This document shows positions 20,874-30,865 of a stretch of 64,000 nucleotides of DNA, piece after piece (position 1 is the first letter of the stretch; every line of letters begins with the position of its first letter). The DNA is taken from contig CAVPSV010000001.1 in the NCBI GenBank assembly GCA_963708625.1, positions 1-64,000 of the forward strand, in the 5' to 3' direction. The translations under genes and the position numbers were made by a program. This DNA is from DASXIF01 sp036498145. GTDB taxonomy: Bacteria; Actinomycetota; Actinomycetes; Mycobacteriales; Jatrophihabitantaceae. The notes beneath the pieces were generated by a model. It was given only the letters and a program-made list of their open reading frames with translations, ran no database searches and was not told where the DNA came from.

Positions 20874-21800
20874 TCACATCGCGCGAATGTCGAGCGGCGC
20901 GTACCGGGGCCCGAACCGGGGTGCGTGCACGCCGGACGATTCGATCAGTCGCATCACCCGCTGCCGGGAGCCCGCCCACGGCGCGAGCAACTCGAGCATC
21001 TCCTCGTCGGTGCCGCGCGCGCGTCCGGTGAAGAAGTGCACCACCACGTCCTTGAGGTGGTAATCGCCCACGCTCACCGAGTCGGGGTCGCCGAGCGCAC
21101 GCTGGGTGGTCTCCGCCGCGGTCCACCGGCCGATGCCGGGCACGCTCAACAATCGGCGCGTCGCATCGGTGGCAGCCATCGACGCGCACTCCTCGATCCG
21201 GTTCGCCACCGTCGCGGCCGCGCGGATCGCCCGCTGACGCTGCCCGTCCACGCCGAGGCGATGCCAGTCCCACGTGGTGACGTCGAGCAAGGCCTTCGGC
21301 GTCGGGCGGTACCCGCAGCGACGGCACCGGACCGGGCGCGGGCGTGCCGAAGCGGTACAGCAACCCACGCCAGCTGCGCCGTGCCTCGCCCCCGGTGACC
21401 CGCTGCTCCAGCACGGCCGGCACCAGCGCGTCCATCACCAAGCCCGTGCACGCCAGCCGCAGCCCGGGCCGCGCCCGGCGCACGTCGTGCAACAACCGGT
21501 GCGCCGACGTGTCCAGCCCGGACCAGTCGTCCTCGCGCCCCGAGCAACCGGGGCACCCCTCCAGCAGCCAGTGCCGTCCCGGACCCCAGGCCTCGCGCCA
21601 GCACCGAGGTCGGACCGCGTGGGACTCAACGCCACCGTGGCGGCACCGTCGGGGGTCGCGCACGCCCACCAGAACGTCCCATCGCGGTCGAGGCGATGTG
21701 CGGGATCGCCGCCGCCACGCCGCAGCGGGCCTAGCGTGCCGTACAGGTCGACGCGCCGCCCGGCGTCCCAGACGCGTTCGGCCGTCGTCGCGTCGTTCAC
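20874..21800 (-). CDS. DNA-3-methyladenine glycosylase (AlkA-like), two frameshifts
   Basis: Base-excision repair glycosylase of the HhH-GPD superfamily, about 308 residues. The C-terminal half is intact: RIEECASMAATDATRRLLSV, the helix-hairpin-helix PGIGRWTAAE, and the catalytic-Asp region DSVSVGDYHLKDVVVHFFTG. The N-terminal half (ERVWDAGRRVDLYGTLGPLR, GTFWWACATPDG) and the middle (MDALVPAVLEQRVTGGEARR) read in two other frames; breaks lie near 21605 and 21315. GTG 21800 has GGGGGAG just upstream, and manB ends 13 bases before it, so they are probably one operon. The RVT-GxEA segment is typical of this family. Confidence 0.78.
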
Positions 21801-21813
21801 TGCTCCCCCGCCG

Positions 21814-22885
21814 TCACAGGTCTGAGGAGAAGCGAATCGCCGTCGGCGGGAGCACCACGTCGGGCCACACCCGCGCCCCCGCGCGCAACTCCACCCGCTC
21901 GCCGAGCACCGCTCGGTCACCGATCACGCAGTCCTCGATCACCGCTCCCGCGCCGATCCGCGTACCGAATCCGACCACGCTGCGCCGCACCACCGCGCCC
22001 GCCTCGATCCGCGCGCCGTCGAAGAGCACCGCGCCGTCCACGACCGCGTCGGCCTCGACGTCGCAACCGCGGCCGACCGTTGCGCCACCGGACAACCGCG
22101 CGCCCGCGTGCACGCTCGCGCCGTCGAGCACGAGCGACTCGCCCAGCCGGCCCCGGCAGCGCGGGCGAGGGCGCGATGCCGCGGACCAGGTCCGCGGACC
22201 CTGCGACGAAGTCCGACGGCGTGCCCAGGTCGCGCCAGTAGCTGGCATCGACGAAGCCGGCGACGCGCGCGCCGCGGGCCAGCAGTCCGGGAAACGTCTC
22301 GCGCTCGACCGACACATTGCGACCGGCCGGGATCGACTCGACCACGTCGCGGGAGAACACGTAGGTGCCCGCGTTGATCTGGTCGGTCACCGGGTCGGGG
22401 TCCTTCTCCAGGAACGCCGTCACGCGGCCGTCGGCGTCGGTCGGCACGCAGCCGAACGCCCGCGGGTCCTCGACCTTGGTCAGGTACAGCGTGACATCGG
22501 CTGCCGAGTCCGCATGCGCCGCGAGCAGCGCGCGCAGGTCGACACCGGACAGCACATCGCCGTTGAAGATCATCGCCGTGTCGCCGCGCAATGCCCCGGC
22601 GACGTTGCGGATCCCACCGCCGGTACCGAGCGGCTCCGTCTCGGTGACGTACTCCAGCTCGAGCCCGAACCGGGACCCGTCGCCGAAGTAGGACTCGAAC
22701 ACCTCGGCGCGGTACGAGGTGCCGAGCACGACGTGCGTGATGCCGGCCTCGCGGATCCGGCTGAGCATGTGCAGCAGGAACGGCACGCCGGCGGTCGGCA
22801 ACATCGGCTTGGGCGCCGAGAGGGTCAGCGGGCGCAATCGGGTGCCCAGCCCGCCGACCAGGATCACCGCGTCGACGTCGCCCAT
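21814..22885 (-). CDS. manB: Mannose-1-phosphate guanylyltransferase-like nucleotidyltransferase, one frameshift
   Basis: Makes an NDP-sugar, probably GDP-mannose, from sugar-1-phosphate. N-terminal pyrophosphorylase domain starts VDAVILVGGLGTRLRPLT with APKPMLPTAGVPFLLH (lysine of the sugar-phosphate site) and MIFNGDVLSG. The C-terminal part (LVLDGASVHAGARL, VVGFGTRIGAGAVIEDCVIG) is a left-handed beta-helix, reached after removing one G near 22157. Length about 357 matches mycobacterial ManB (Rv3264c), which lies next to wbbL as here. Because heptose enzymes are encoded 10 kb away, an HddC-like GDP-heptose role is possible but less likely. Confidence 0.82.
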
Positions 22886-22914
22886 GCCGTGCCAATCTCC
22901 CCACCGTGCATCGT

Positions 22915-22934
22915 CTGCCCAGAGGGGTGGGCAG
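22915..22934. repeat. Short hairpin upstream of manB
   Basis: CTGCCCA (22915-22921) and TGGGCAG (22928-22934) form a perfect 7-bp stem with a 6-nt loop, between the wbbL stop and the manB start. It could be a factor-assisted terminator or an operator. No U-tract follows. Confidence 0.35.
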
Positions 22935-22980
22935 AGCCTGCGCAGAGCCTACGGGCCGGACCGCCGTGCGCTAGGGACCT

Positions 22981-23040
22981 ACTCTTCGGCGCCTTCGCAC
23001 CGCTGCGGTTACTCTTCGGCGCCTTCGCGCCGCTGTGCCT
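22981..23040. repeat. 30-bp tandem repeat at the wbbL 3' end
   Basis: Two 30-bp units (22981-23010 and 23011-23040) agree at 26 of 30 positions. The right-hand unit encodes the last residues of the WbbL-like protein; the left-hand one lies after its stop. A third partial copy is at 11357-11377. Confidence 0.7.
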
Positions 23041-23902
23041 CCGCACCCGCGGCGACCCGAGGCACGATCCGCGCCATCACCGACCGCCCCGCCAGGCCGA
23101 GCCGAAGCGCCCACCGCACCGGCGCCCAGCGCCAACCGCGGTATCGCCCGGACAAATACCGCCAGGCGCTGCGGTGGTGCTCGGCTGCCATCAGCGCCGG
23201 ATTGCGGGACGTGGCGTGGCCGCCCACGTGCGTCACCACCGCGGCCGGCACGTACACGTTCTGCCAGCCGGCCCGGCCGAGACGATCACCGAGGTCGAGA
23301 TCTTCGAAGTACATGAAGTACCCGGGGTCGAAGCCGCCGACCTCGTCGAACGCGTCGCGGCGCAGCAGCAGGCAGGAGCCGGACAGCCAGCCCGCGGTGC
23401 GCTCGCGCGGCTGCTCCGTCTCCACCCGGTACGCCGCGGTCCACGGATTCGACGGCCACCACCAGCCGAACAGCGCATGCCCGATGCCGCGACCGAGCGA
23501 CGGCAGCTGGCGCGCGGACGGGTAGATCACGCCGTCCGTGGTGTGGATCAGCGGGCCGAACGCGCCACCGGTCGGCCAGCGCTTGGCCGCCGCGATGAGC
23601 GCATCCAGCGAACCGGGCTCCCAGACGATGTCCGGGTTGGCGACCACCACCAGCTCCGCGGACGTCTGCCGAACGCCCAGGTTCGCCGCGCGCCCATAAC
23701 CGAGGTTGCCGCCGGTGTCCACCACCCGCACGCCGCCCGCGGCCTCGGCCACCGCCACCGAGCCATCAGTGCTGCCGTTGTCGGCGAGCACGATGTCCAG
23801 ATCGGAGGTCGTCGCACCGCGCAGCGAACTCAAGAACTCGCTCAGCGCCGGACCCGGCGAGTACGTCACGGTCACCACCGAGATCGGGACGTCGCTGTTC
23901 AT
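23009..23902 (-). CDS. wbbL: WbbL-like GT2 rhamnosyltransferase
   Basis: Likely adds L-rhamnose from dTDP-rhamnose to GlcNAc-diphospho-decaprenol, the linker that joins arabinogalactan-type polymers to peptidoglycan. 297 residues with GT-A features: ISVVTVTYSPGPALSEFLSS, VLADNGSTDGS, NLGYGRAANLGV, VVVANPDIVWEPGSLD and the acceptor-site GGFDPGYFMYFEDLDLGDR. ATG 23902 gives the family start and overlaps the stop of the upstream GT4 gene as ATGA; a longer reading starting upstream is rejected. The C-terminus runs into a 30-bp tandem repeat. Its position next to manB matches mycobacterial Rv3265c/Rv3264c. Frame intact. Confidence 0.88.
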   Translation of the reverse strand: MNSDVPISVVTVTYSPGPALSEFLSSLRGATTSDLDIVLADNGSTDGSVAVAEAAGGVRVVDTGGNLGYGRAANLGVRQTSAELVVVANPDIVWEPGSLDALIAAAKRWPTGGAFGPLIHTTDGVIYPSARQLPSLGRGIGHALFGWWWPSNPWTAAYRVETEQPRERTAGWLSGSCLLLRRDAFDEVGGFDPGYFMYFEDLDLGDRLGRAGWQNVYVPAAVVTHVGGHATSRNPALMAAEHHRSAWRYLSGRYRGWRWAPVRWALRLGLAGRSVMARIVPRVAAGAEAQRREGAEE

Positions 23903-25041
23903 CGCCCGCGACCGGCCTTTCGCAGCCCGGCAGCCTGCTCGTAGGCGGGCAGGTGGGCGCGCGCACACGCCTCCCAGGTGAATCCGGCTGCTCTGCTCAG
24001 CGCGCGTCTGGCCAGCTCGGCGCGCCGATCCGGGTCACGCAACAGCGACGACAGCCCGACGGCGATCGACGCCGCGTCCGGTTCGGTGTACTCGACCGCA
24101 TCACCGCCGACCTCGGGCAGCGCCAGCGCGCGCGTCGTCAGCACCACGCCGGCGCAGGCCATCGCTTCCAACACGGGCAGCCCGAAGCCCTCACCGAGGC
24201 TCGGATAGGCGACGATCGTCGCACCGCCCAGCAGCGCGCTCAGCTGATCGAGGTGTAGGTAGCCGGGCCGGATCACCCGCAGCGGGGCGCGCACGTCCGC
24301 GATCAGGCCATCCAGGCGCCGGTCCCAGCCGGCCGCGCCGGCCAGGACGAGCGCGGGCGCAGCGGTCAGTCCGGTCGCGGCTCGGCGCCAGCCCTCGACG
24401 AGTGCGGGCAGGTTCTTGCGCGGCTCGAGCGTGCCGAGGAATGCGACGTAGGACTCGGCGTCGCGCAGGGTCAGCAGGTTGCGCAGCGCGCGCACGTCCT
24501 CATCAGCCGGCGGATGGAACACGGTGCGGTCGACGCCATGGTGTGCGACGTGCAGCCGCGACCGGTCGGCACCGGCGACGCGCACCAGCTCGTCGGCAGT
24601 CGCCTGACTCGGCACCACGCAGGATGCCGCGCGGCGTAGCGAGACCCGCGTCGCCGCACGGAAGAACGGTCCTTTCACCGCGGTGTGCACCTGCGGGTCG
24701 GTGAAGAACGTCGCATCGTGCATGGTGACCACGACCGGCACGCGCGCGGCCAGCGGATGTGTGTAATGCGGTGAGTGCAGCACATCCGCACCGATTCGCC
24801 GGGCCTGCCGAGGTAGCTCGGCCTGTTCCCACACGAGCCGGACCGGCGCGCGTGCAACCGCGGATCCAGCTGCTATCGGGTCGTGGCCGGACAGCTGGCC
24901 GTAACGTGCGGCGTCGGCCGCCTGACAGGCGACGCGGACGTCGATACCCAATTCACGCAGCGCCGGGACGAGGCTGTCCACGTATCGACCGACGCCACCT
25001 CGCAGTGGTGGTACGGCCGTCGCATCCAGCAGCACCCGCAC
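23899..25041 (-). CDS. GT4-family glycosyltransferase
   Basis: 380 residues of GT-B fold. N-terminal VRVLLDATAVPPLRGGVGRY is the donor-site glycine loop of GT4 mannosyl/rhamnosyl transferases; HSPHYTHPL, VVVTMHDATFF and a C-terminal domain with FLGTLEPRKNLPALVEGW and IVAYPSLGEGFGLPVLEAMA (EX7E motif) follow. GTG 25041 is chosen because the conserved start falls there; it is ten bases after the upstream gene's stop. Its stop overlaps wbbL, so it is in the same operon and probably extends the rhamnose linker or side chain. Sugar specificity unknown. Frame intact. Confidence 0.87.
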   Translation of the reverse strand: MRVLLDATAVPPLRGGVGRYVDSLVPALRELGIDVRVACQAADAARYGQLSGHDPIAAGSAVARAPVRLVWEQAELPRQARRIGADVLHSPHYTHPLAARVPVVVTMHDATFFTDPQVHTAVKGPFFRAATRVSLRRAASCVVPSQATADELVRVAGADRSRLHVAHHGVDRTVFHPPADEDVRALRNLLTLRDAESYVAFLGTLEPRKNLPALVEGWRRAATGLTAAPALVLAGAAGWDRRLDGLIADVRAPLRVIRPGYLHLDQLSALLGGATIVAYPSLGEGFGLPVLEAMACAGVVLTTRALALPEVGGDAVEYTEPDAASIAVGLSSLLRDPDRRAELARRALSRAAGFTWEACARAHLPAYEQAAGLRKAGRGR

Positions 25042-25051
25042 CGAGCGAAGT

Positions 25052-26170
25052 CTACTGACGCGACGCGGACGTGACCGTCCGGTACAGCTGCCACGCGCGC
25101 GCGGCCACCGTGTCCCAGTCGAAGCTCGCTGCGCGCAGCCGTCCCGCCGCCACCAGCGCGTTACGCGCACCGTCGTCGGTCAGGACGTGGGCCAGCGCAT
25201 CGGCCAGCGCCGCGGCGTCGGCCACCGGCACCAGGACGGCCGCATCCCCGGCGACCTCGCGAAACGGCGGTATGTCACTGGCGACGACCGGCACGCCAAG
25301 TGCCATCGCCTCCACCAGCGGCAGGCCGAAGCCCTCGGCGCGGCTGGGCGCCACCAGTGCAGCGGCGCCGCGAAACACCACCGCGAGATCGGCATCGGAG
25401 ATTCGGCCGAGTGCCCGCACCGCGCCCTCGCGCAGCCCGGCGCGGCGGGCCGCGTCGCCGACGTCCACCCCGCCCCACCCGGTCGCGCCCACCACGAGCA
25501 ACGGCGGCGCCTGATCCCAACGCGCCAGCGCCGCGAGCGCGATATCGAGCCCCTTGCGCGGCTCGAGGGTGGCGACGGTGAGCAGGTAACGGGCGGGCAG
25601 GTCGAGGCGTCGGCGCACGGCGCCGGCTCGCTGCGGATCGGGTTCAGCCAGCAAAGCGCGGGTGACGCCGGCACCGAGGACGTGCACGCGCTCCGGCCGC
25701 CAGCCCGGCACCGCCTCGGCCAGCGCAGCCGCGACGGCCGCACTCGGCACGGTGATCGCATCGGCCTGCCGCGCGGCGCGCTCGATCATGCGCCGGTGCC
25801 ACCGCGCGCCGTGCGTGGTGAGCGTCTCGGCGTGCGTGTAGGGCACCGCGTCGTGCACGGTCACCACGACCGGCCGGCGTCGGCGCGGCGGGAACAGTGG
25901 CGTGGGTGCGTGGATCACGTCGCCGGTGGGCGCTGGGCCGACGCCGCGTGCCCACGCCGCCGCGAGTGCACGCGGGCCCAGCGGCAGGCGGCGCACATCG
26001 GCGGGTTCGGCGGACAGCGCGCCGAGGTTGCGGTGCCAGGCCACCCATTCGGTGAGCCCGTCGCCAGGGGCGGCGGTGCGCAGCAACCCGGCGGCCAGCT
26101 CGGCGGCGTAGCGGCCGGTCCCGCCGGGCACGGGCGCCAGCAGCTGCTCGGCGATCAGCGCGACGTCCAT
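25052..26170 (-). CDS. GT4-family glycosyltransferase
   Basis: 372 residues, the first gene of the GT4-GT4-wbbL run. Begins MDVALIAEQLLAPVPGGTGRY at ATG 26170; the glycine-rich donor loop, VVVTVHDAVPYTHAETLT, VATLEPRKGLDIALAALARW and APSRAEGFGLPLVEAMALG (EX7E) are clear. It resembles the neighbouring GT4 enough to be a paralogue from duplication. Acceptor and sugar are unknown, but tight spacing to two other glycosyltransferases points to one oligosaccharide. Frame intact. Confidence 0.87.
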   Translation of the reverse strand: MDVALIAEQLLAPVPGGTGRYAAELAAGLLRTAAPGDGLTEWVAWHRNLGALSAEPADVRRLPLGPRALAAAWARGVGPAPTGDVIHAPTPLFPPRRRRPVVVTVHDAVPYTHAETLTTHGARWHRRMIERAARQADAITVPSAAVAAALAEAVPGWRPERVHVLGAGVTRALLAEPDPQRAGAVRRRLDLPARYLLTVATLEPRKGLDIALAALARWDQAPPLLVVGATGWGGVDVGDAARRAGLREGAVRALGRISDADLAVVFRGAAALVAPSRAEGFGLPLVEAMALGVPVVASDIPPFREVAGDAAVLVPVADAAALADALAHVLTDDGARNALVAAGRLRAASFDWDTVAARAWQLYRTVTSASRQ

Positions 26171-26264
26171 GACCCGCGTCACGCTATCGCGCCGCTGGTG
26201 GCGTACGGAGCGACGCCGGGCCCGCACGTCACAGGCCCGGCGCGCTGCCGGTAGGCGAGCCGTG

Positions 26265-28369
26265 TTACTCGATCGGCTGCCAGCTCCGCCAACCGGTCGT
26301 CGAGCTCCACGACGCGGTGCCGAATGCCGGCCCGTGGCTGGACACCACATCTCCGTGCGACGGCAGGTCGTTCCAGGCGTCCGGTGCGCTCGTCGTTCCC
26401 GCGCCGGGCACGGCGTACCAAGCGCTGGTCGTCTTCGTCGCCGGATCGTCGCTCGAGTGGTACACGACCCCATTCGTCCCGGTGTAGAAGACGTTCGGCA
26501 CCTCTGCCCCGGAGTTGGTGACGGACGGGTCGACGTGTGGCCAGGGCGACACCGGCAACGCGTGCGCGGCGTTGAACGCGACCGGCGCCTGCCAGCTACC
26601 CGTACCGGTGCGGGTCACCGTCCAGAACCGGCCATCTGTGCCCTGGTAGACGACGACGATGTTCTTGCTCGTCACCAGGGTGGTGGCGTCGGGCCCCGAT
26701 GCCGCGTTGGTCACGCCGGGCACGGTTACCGGGCCGGTCCAACCCGCGGCCTGCGTCCAACGGATCGTCTGCAACGTGTGGTTCGCAGCCAGCCAGAACA
26801 CATCGCCCTCGCCGGGGACGGGATCCACCGCACCCGGGCTGGACGAGATGCTGACACCGTTCGATCGCCACCCGGTCCAGCCACTGCCGGGGCTGTACGA
26901 GCGATTCACCAGGCCGCCGGCACCGTCGCGCGCGAACACGTCGATGTGACCATCGCCCCAACTGGCCGCATCCGGGTCCCAACTCAGTCCGTGCGCGGGC
27001 GCGCCGAGGTCTACCGGCGTGTGCCATCCCGAGTCGGTGTCGTAGCTGCGCATGGTGAGCACGCCGCCCGCGTTGAAGAACACGGTCGCCGACGTGGTCG
27101 TGGAGTGGACGACGGTCCCGCCTAGCGATGACACGGCTTGCAGCGTGAACCAGTTGTGCGGCAGCCCGAGCGCCGACTGCAGGTCGAACCCGGTCGCGTT
27201 TATGCGGGTCGACTGGCCGGAGGTCGTGACGCCGTCGACATAACCGCTCAGTACCCGGCCGCCCCAGTCGCCGTTGCCGTCGCGCTGGGTAACGCCGATG
27301 GCGCTCACCGAGCGCAGCCCGTAGTGGGACGCAATAGAGGCGACGCTGGGGGTGCGGTTCCAGTTCAGGTACGGATCGCCGGTCTTCGCATTGTCATACG
27401 GATCGCGCTCTGCCGGCAGGTAGGGCTGTCCCCCGGACACGGTCCAGCCGCCGTCGGACGCGGAGAACTGAGCAAAGATCGTCGCGTTGTTGTACCGGAG
27501 CACGTCGTTCGAGTTGCCAGACGTGGCGGCCGGATCGTCGGTCCAAAGCACCTGACCCGAGCTGCCGAGATGACGCATACCGCCGTACACCTGGCACTGA
27601 TCGGTATCACAGATGTCGTATGCGGAGCCGGCATGGGACTCCACCGAGTTACGGGCATACGAGCGCGCGGCAATCGCTTGCGCCTGCACCGCGGCGGCCG
27701 ACCACGACGCCGGCATCTCGCGAGGCACGACGCCGGCGACATAGCTGTCCAGCGCCACGCGGTTGATGACGAGCTGACCCGAACCGCTGCTACGCCGCCC
27801 ACACTGCCGCGGTAGTCCGTGGCGGTGCCGTCGCTGTTGTACATCCGCACATAGCCCGCCGCGGAGTCGGAGAAATCGACCTGTCCGCCGAAGCCGGTGA
27901 CCACGTTGCTCCACGTCGCGCCGGAAAGGCCCTGGACGATGAAGCCAGAGCCCGACGGCGCGAGCCGGAACCTGCTGATGCCAGCAGTCGGAAGCGCCGC
28001 GCTGCGTCCGGTGACGTGCAACGTCGAACTGGCCGCGACGGTCGTCACCGAGTTGCCCGACAGTTGCACCCGGATCGTGCTCGCGGCAATCGTGGTGAGC
28101 GTGGTGTGCGGATAGTAGAAGGCGACGATCTGACTTGCGGTCAGACCGGCCAGTGCCGCGCCGTATGCACCGTACTGAGCCATGCCGTGCCCATGACCGT
28201 TGCCGTGACCGACAACGGTGACCGTCCCGCTCCCGGGCAACGGGTACACCTGGTCCGCTGCCGCGGGTGCCGTGTCCGACGCGGCCATTCCGACCACCAC
28301 GCTGGCAACCAGGGAAAGGACGGCGCCGCCCGCGAACCCAGCTCTACGGCGTGGTGCGAACGAAGCCAT
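26265..28369 (-). CDS. Secreted SpoIID/LytB-domain protein with lectin-like C-terminus, one frameshift
   Basis: About 701 residues. Signal peptide at the N-terminus (AGFAGGAVLSLVASVVVGMA). A region with GHGNGHGHGMAQYGAYGAAL leads to the SpoIID/LytB domain: VINRVALDSYVAGVVPREMP (with the catalytic-type Glu), WSAAAVQAQAIAARSYARNS and a paired-cysteine segment DICDTDQCQVYGG. SpoIID in Bacillus is a lytic transglycosylase of peptidoglycan. The C-terminal ~330 residues carry repeated GWTG-P/WHTPVDLGAP-type blades, like PLL lectin or beta-propeller repeats, probably binding surface sugar. A break near 27793 separates the N-terminal 190 residues. Starts ATG 28369, divergent from a methyltransferase gene. 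Confidence 0.78.
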
Positions 28370-28392
28370 GGTGGGTCATGCTATGCACCATC

Positions 28393-28406
28393 AGCCTCAT
28401 GAGGCT
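28393..28406. promoter_or_regulatory. 14-bp perfect palindrome in a divergent promoter
   Basis: AGCCTCATGAGGCT at 28393-28406 is perfectly self-complementary and lies between the divergent SpoIID-like and methyltransferase starts. It is a plausible dimeric repressor site. Confidence 0.4.
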
Positions 28407-28485
28407 AGTTACACCCCAACTGTCACAGGGATCGGACCTGGACAAATGCGGCAGATCCGGCATGACTGCATGGAAGGACCCATCT

Positions 28486-29274
28486 GTGCCTCGCAACCAG
28501 ACGCCTTCGACTCGCATGACGCCGCTCACCATCTTCGGATCGCTGCGCTGGCCGATCGTGCGTCGCCTGATCGAAGCCCAGCCACCGCGCACCATTCTCG
28601 AGCTCGGCTGCGGCGTGGGCACCTTCGGCGAGCGGCTGGCCCACATGGCAACGTACGTCGGGGTCGAGCCAGACGACACGTCGTACCAGATCGCCAGTGA
28701 CCGCATCGGCGCGCAGGGCGGCCAGGTCGTGCACGGTGACCAGAGCACACTGCCCGCCAGCGCGACCTACGACCTGGTATGTGTCTTCGAGGTCATAGAG
28801 CACATGCAGGACGACGCCCGCAGTTCACGGAATGGCTGCGTTTGGTCACTCCCGGCGGGCGCATCATGTTCTCCGTCCCGGCCTTCCAGGAACGTTCAGT
28901 CCATTCGACGATTCGGTCGGGCACTACCGGCGTTACTCGCCGAGCAGATGCGCAACCTGCTTGTCGGTGGCGGCCTGGTGAACGTCGAGACGTTCCTATA
29001 CGGATGGCCCCTCGGCAACGCCCTCGACCTCATCCGCAATCGCCTGGCAGCGAAGAAGCTGGCCGAGATCAAGGCCATGCCGATCGACGACCGCACTCAC
29101 GCCAGCGGGCACAACCTGCGCTTCACCGGCCTCCTCGGCACAGTGACGCAGGCCGCCACATTGCCGTTCCGGTCGCTCTACAAGCTCACGCCCACGCGGG
29201 GCACGGGGCTTGTCGCAATAGGGCAGAAACCCTCCTCGACCTACCCGTCGCGCACGAAGGCCAGGCGGATATAG
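28486..29274 (+). CDS. SAM-dependent methyltransferase, frame broken
   Basis: About 263 residues. SAM-binding IVRRLIEAQPPRTILELGCG then VGVEPDD, post-I VCVFEVIEHMQDDA, and LRLVTPGGRIMFSVPAFQER in a second frame; the C-terminal half NVETFLYGWPLGNALDLIRN is back in the first. Breaks fall near 28822, 28895 and 28940, where PFDDSVGHYRRYSP appears in a third frame. This layout (class I methyltransferase with GHYRRY segment) is common in surface-glycan clusters. GTG 28486 is chosen for GGAAGGA seven bases upstream. The 3' end overlaps the convergent gene by 34 bases. Confidence 0.68.
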   Translation: MPRNQTPSTRMTPLTIFGSLRWPIVRRLIEAQPPRTILELGCGVGTFGERLAHMATYVGVEPDDTSYQIASDRIGAQGGQVVHGDQSTLPASATYDLVCVFEVIEHMQDDARSSRNGCVWSLPAGASCSPSRPSRNVQSIRRFGRALPALLAEQMRNLLVGGGLVNVETFLYGWPLGNALDLIRNRLAAKKLAEIKAMPIDDRTHASGHNLRFTGLLGTVTQAATLPFRSLYKLTPTRGTGLVAIGQKPSSTYPSRTKARRI

Positions 29275-30038
29275 GTGAAGTCCAGCCCGACGCGCTTCCA
29301 GTGGGCCGGGCGCTCCGGGTGCTCGAGCGTGAGCTCGCCGAGCAGCTTCAACCCGCGGCTCTGCGCTTCGGCCACCAGCTTGCGGATCTCCTCTGGAGAG
29401 AAGATGTGTACCGGCACGCCGTAGGCGAAGCGCCCCGTCGTGTCGGGCGGGCTCTGGTCGTAGTCGGTGGAGACCACCAGGACGCCGCCCGGTCGCAGCA
29501 GCCGCGCTGTCTCCGCAACAAAGGCATCCAGCGGTACGCCGTGCTCGATCACGCTCATGCAGGTGATGGCATCGAACCATCCGTCCCGGTACTGGGTGTG
29601 CGTGATGTCGCCCGGCTCAAAACCGCACGCCGTGATGGCGCGCGACCCGGGTGAACTCGAGTTTGTTTCCGACAAGTTCGCGCACCGAGAACAGCCGTAG
29701 CCAGGGCAGCACCGATGAGTAGCGCGCGGCGCCGGCGTCCATCACGCGAATGTCACGGCCCAGCCGGTGCAAGACGGTGGACACAGCACCGAGCGCATCC
29801 CAGTTCTTCAATCGGTCGTGGTGCAGGGGCAAGCTGAGCTTGCGACATTCGGCGATGGCCTCGTCGCACTCGGCCTTGGATCGCAGCACGTCCGTGGGCT
29901 CACTCGTCGGGAACGGGCGTTCCGTGTGCCGGGCGCCAGAGATCGCAGTTGCGCACCTACTCTCGCCCAGAGCACCTGCTCGGCGCCGACCTTGGCCAGG
30001 TGGAGCAACGTGCCCCCAGGTGGCGCGGCCTCTTGCAT
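29241..30038 (-). CDS. SAM-dependent methyltransferase, two frameshifts
   Basis: About 265 residues. From ATG 30038, MQEAAPPGGTLLHLAKVGAE, then VLHRLGRDIRVMDAGAARYS (SAM-binding region) in a second frame, then EPGDITHTQYRDGWFDAITC, MSVIEHGVPLDAFVAETARL, LRPGGVLVVSTDYD and VHIFSPEEIRKLVAEA in a third. Breaks are near 29955 and at a TTTT run near 29620. The CMSVIEHG and RPGGVL motifs mark a class I methyltransferase. Its acceptor is presumably a glycan in this cluster; a methylated sugar is inferred, not shown. Confidence 0.68.
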
Positions 30039-30173
30039 CGATTAGTCCTTTCAGCCGAGCGCGGCGCCGAACGTCGGCGACACGGTGGCAAACCCGTCGG
30101 CGTGGCACGGCTGCCGACGGGGACGGGCGGCTCGGGCAGACCTTACCCGGGGCGCCGCGTTAGGGTGAGGCCG

Positions 30174-30865
30174 ATGAGTGCGACTACCCAAACGCTCAAG
30201 TCCGCCGTGCGACTGGGATTGATGTCGCGCCGGACGGCGCGAGAGCCGAAGCAACTGGCGACTCTGCGCTCAGTGCTCAGCTACCTCGAGATCGGCCAAA
30301 GCCTGTCCGCCGAAGATGCCCAGCGACCACTGGCCGTCCGGGACGAGTTCGGGCTGTTCGACCTCGCGTGCAGCGCGTCACCGGGAGCCGCCCGCTGTAC
30401 CTGGAGTTCGGTGTGTACGAGGGCCGCTCGATGCGGTGGTGGTCCGGACATCTCACCGCGCCGGATGCGAGCTTGGTCGGCTTCGACAGCTTCGAAGGCT
30501 TGCCCGAGGACTGGCGGCCGGGACTGGGGACCGGCACCTTCAGCACCGGCCGGATTCCTCAGATCGACGACCCCCGGGTCTCTTTCCAGGTGGGGTGGTT
30601 CGACGACACGCTGCCGAAGTTCGACATACCCGAACACGATCAGCTTGTCGTCAATGTCGATTCAGACCTGTATTCGAGCGCGGTCACGGTTCTTGGCTGG
30701 GTTGAGCCGTACCTGCGGCCGGGGACGCTGCTCTACTTCGACGAATTCCCCGACCGTGACCACGAGATGCGGGCGTTCGCGGAATTGCGAGCTCGCTCAG
30801 CGCGAACGTTCACGCCGATCGGTATCGCGCACGGCGGCATTCACTGGCTGTTCGAGGTGTCCTGA
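30174..30865 (+). CDS. TylF/MycF-type sugar O-methyltransferase, one frameshift
   Basis: About 230 residues. The C-terminal two thirds reads VTGSRPLYLEFGVYEGRSMR, GFDSFEGLPEDWR, WFDDTLPKFD and NVDSDLYSSAVTVLGWVEPY with LLYFDEF, matching the macrocin O-methyltransferase (TylF) family that methylates sugar hydroxyls with a metal. The N-terminal 65 residues (MSATTQTLKSAVRLGLMSRR) are joined after a lost base near 30366. ATG 30174 follows GTGAGG. Its 3' end overlaps the convergent flippase-like gene by 25 bases. A methylated deoxysugar or heptose is a reasonable but unproven product. Confidence 0.7.
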
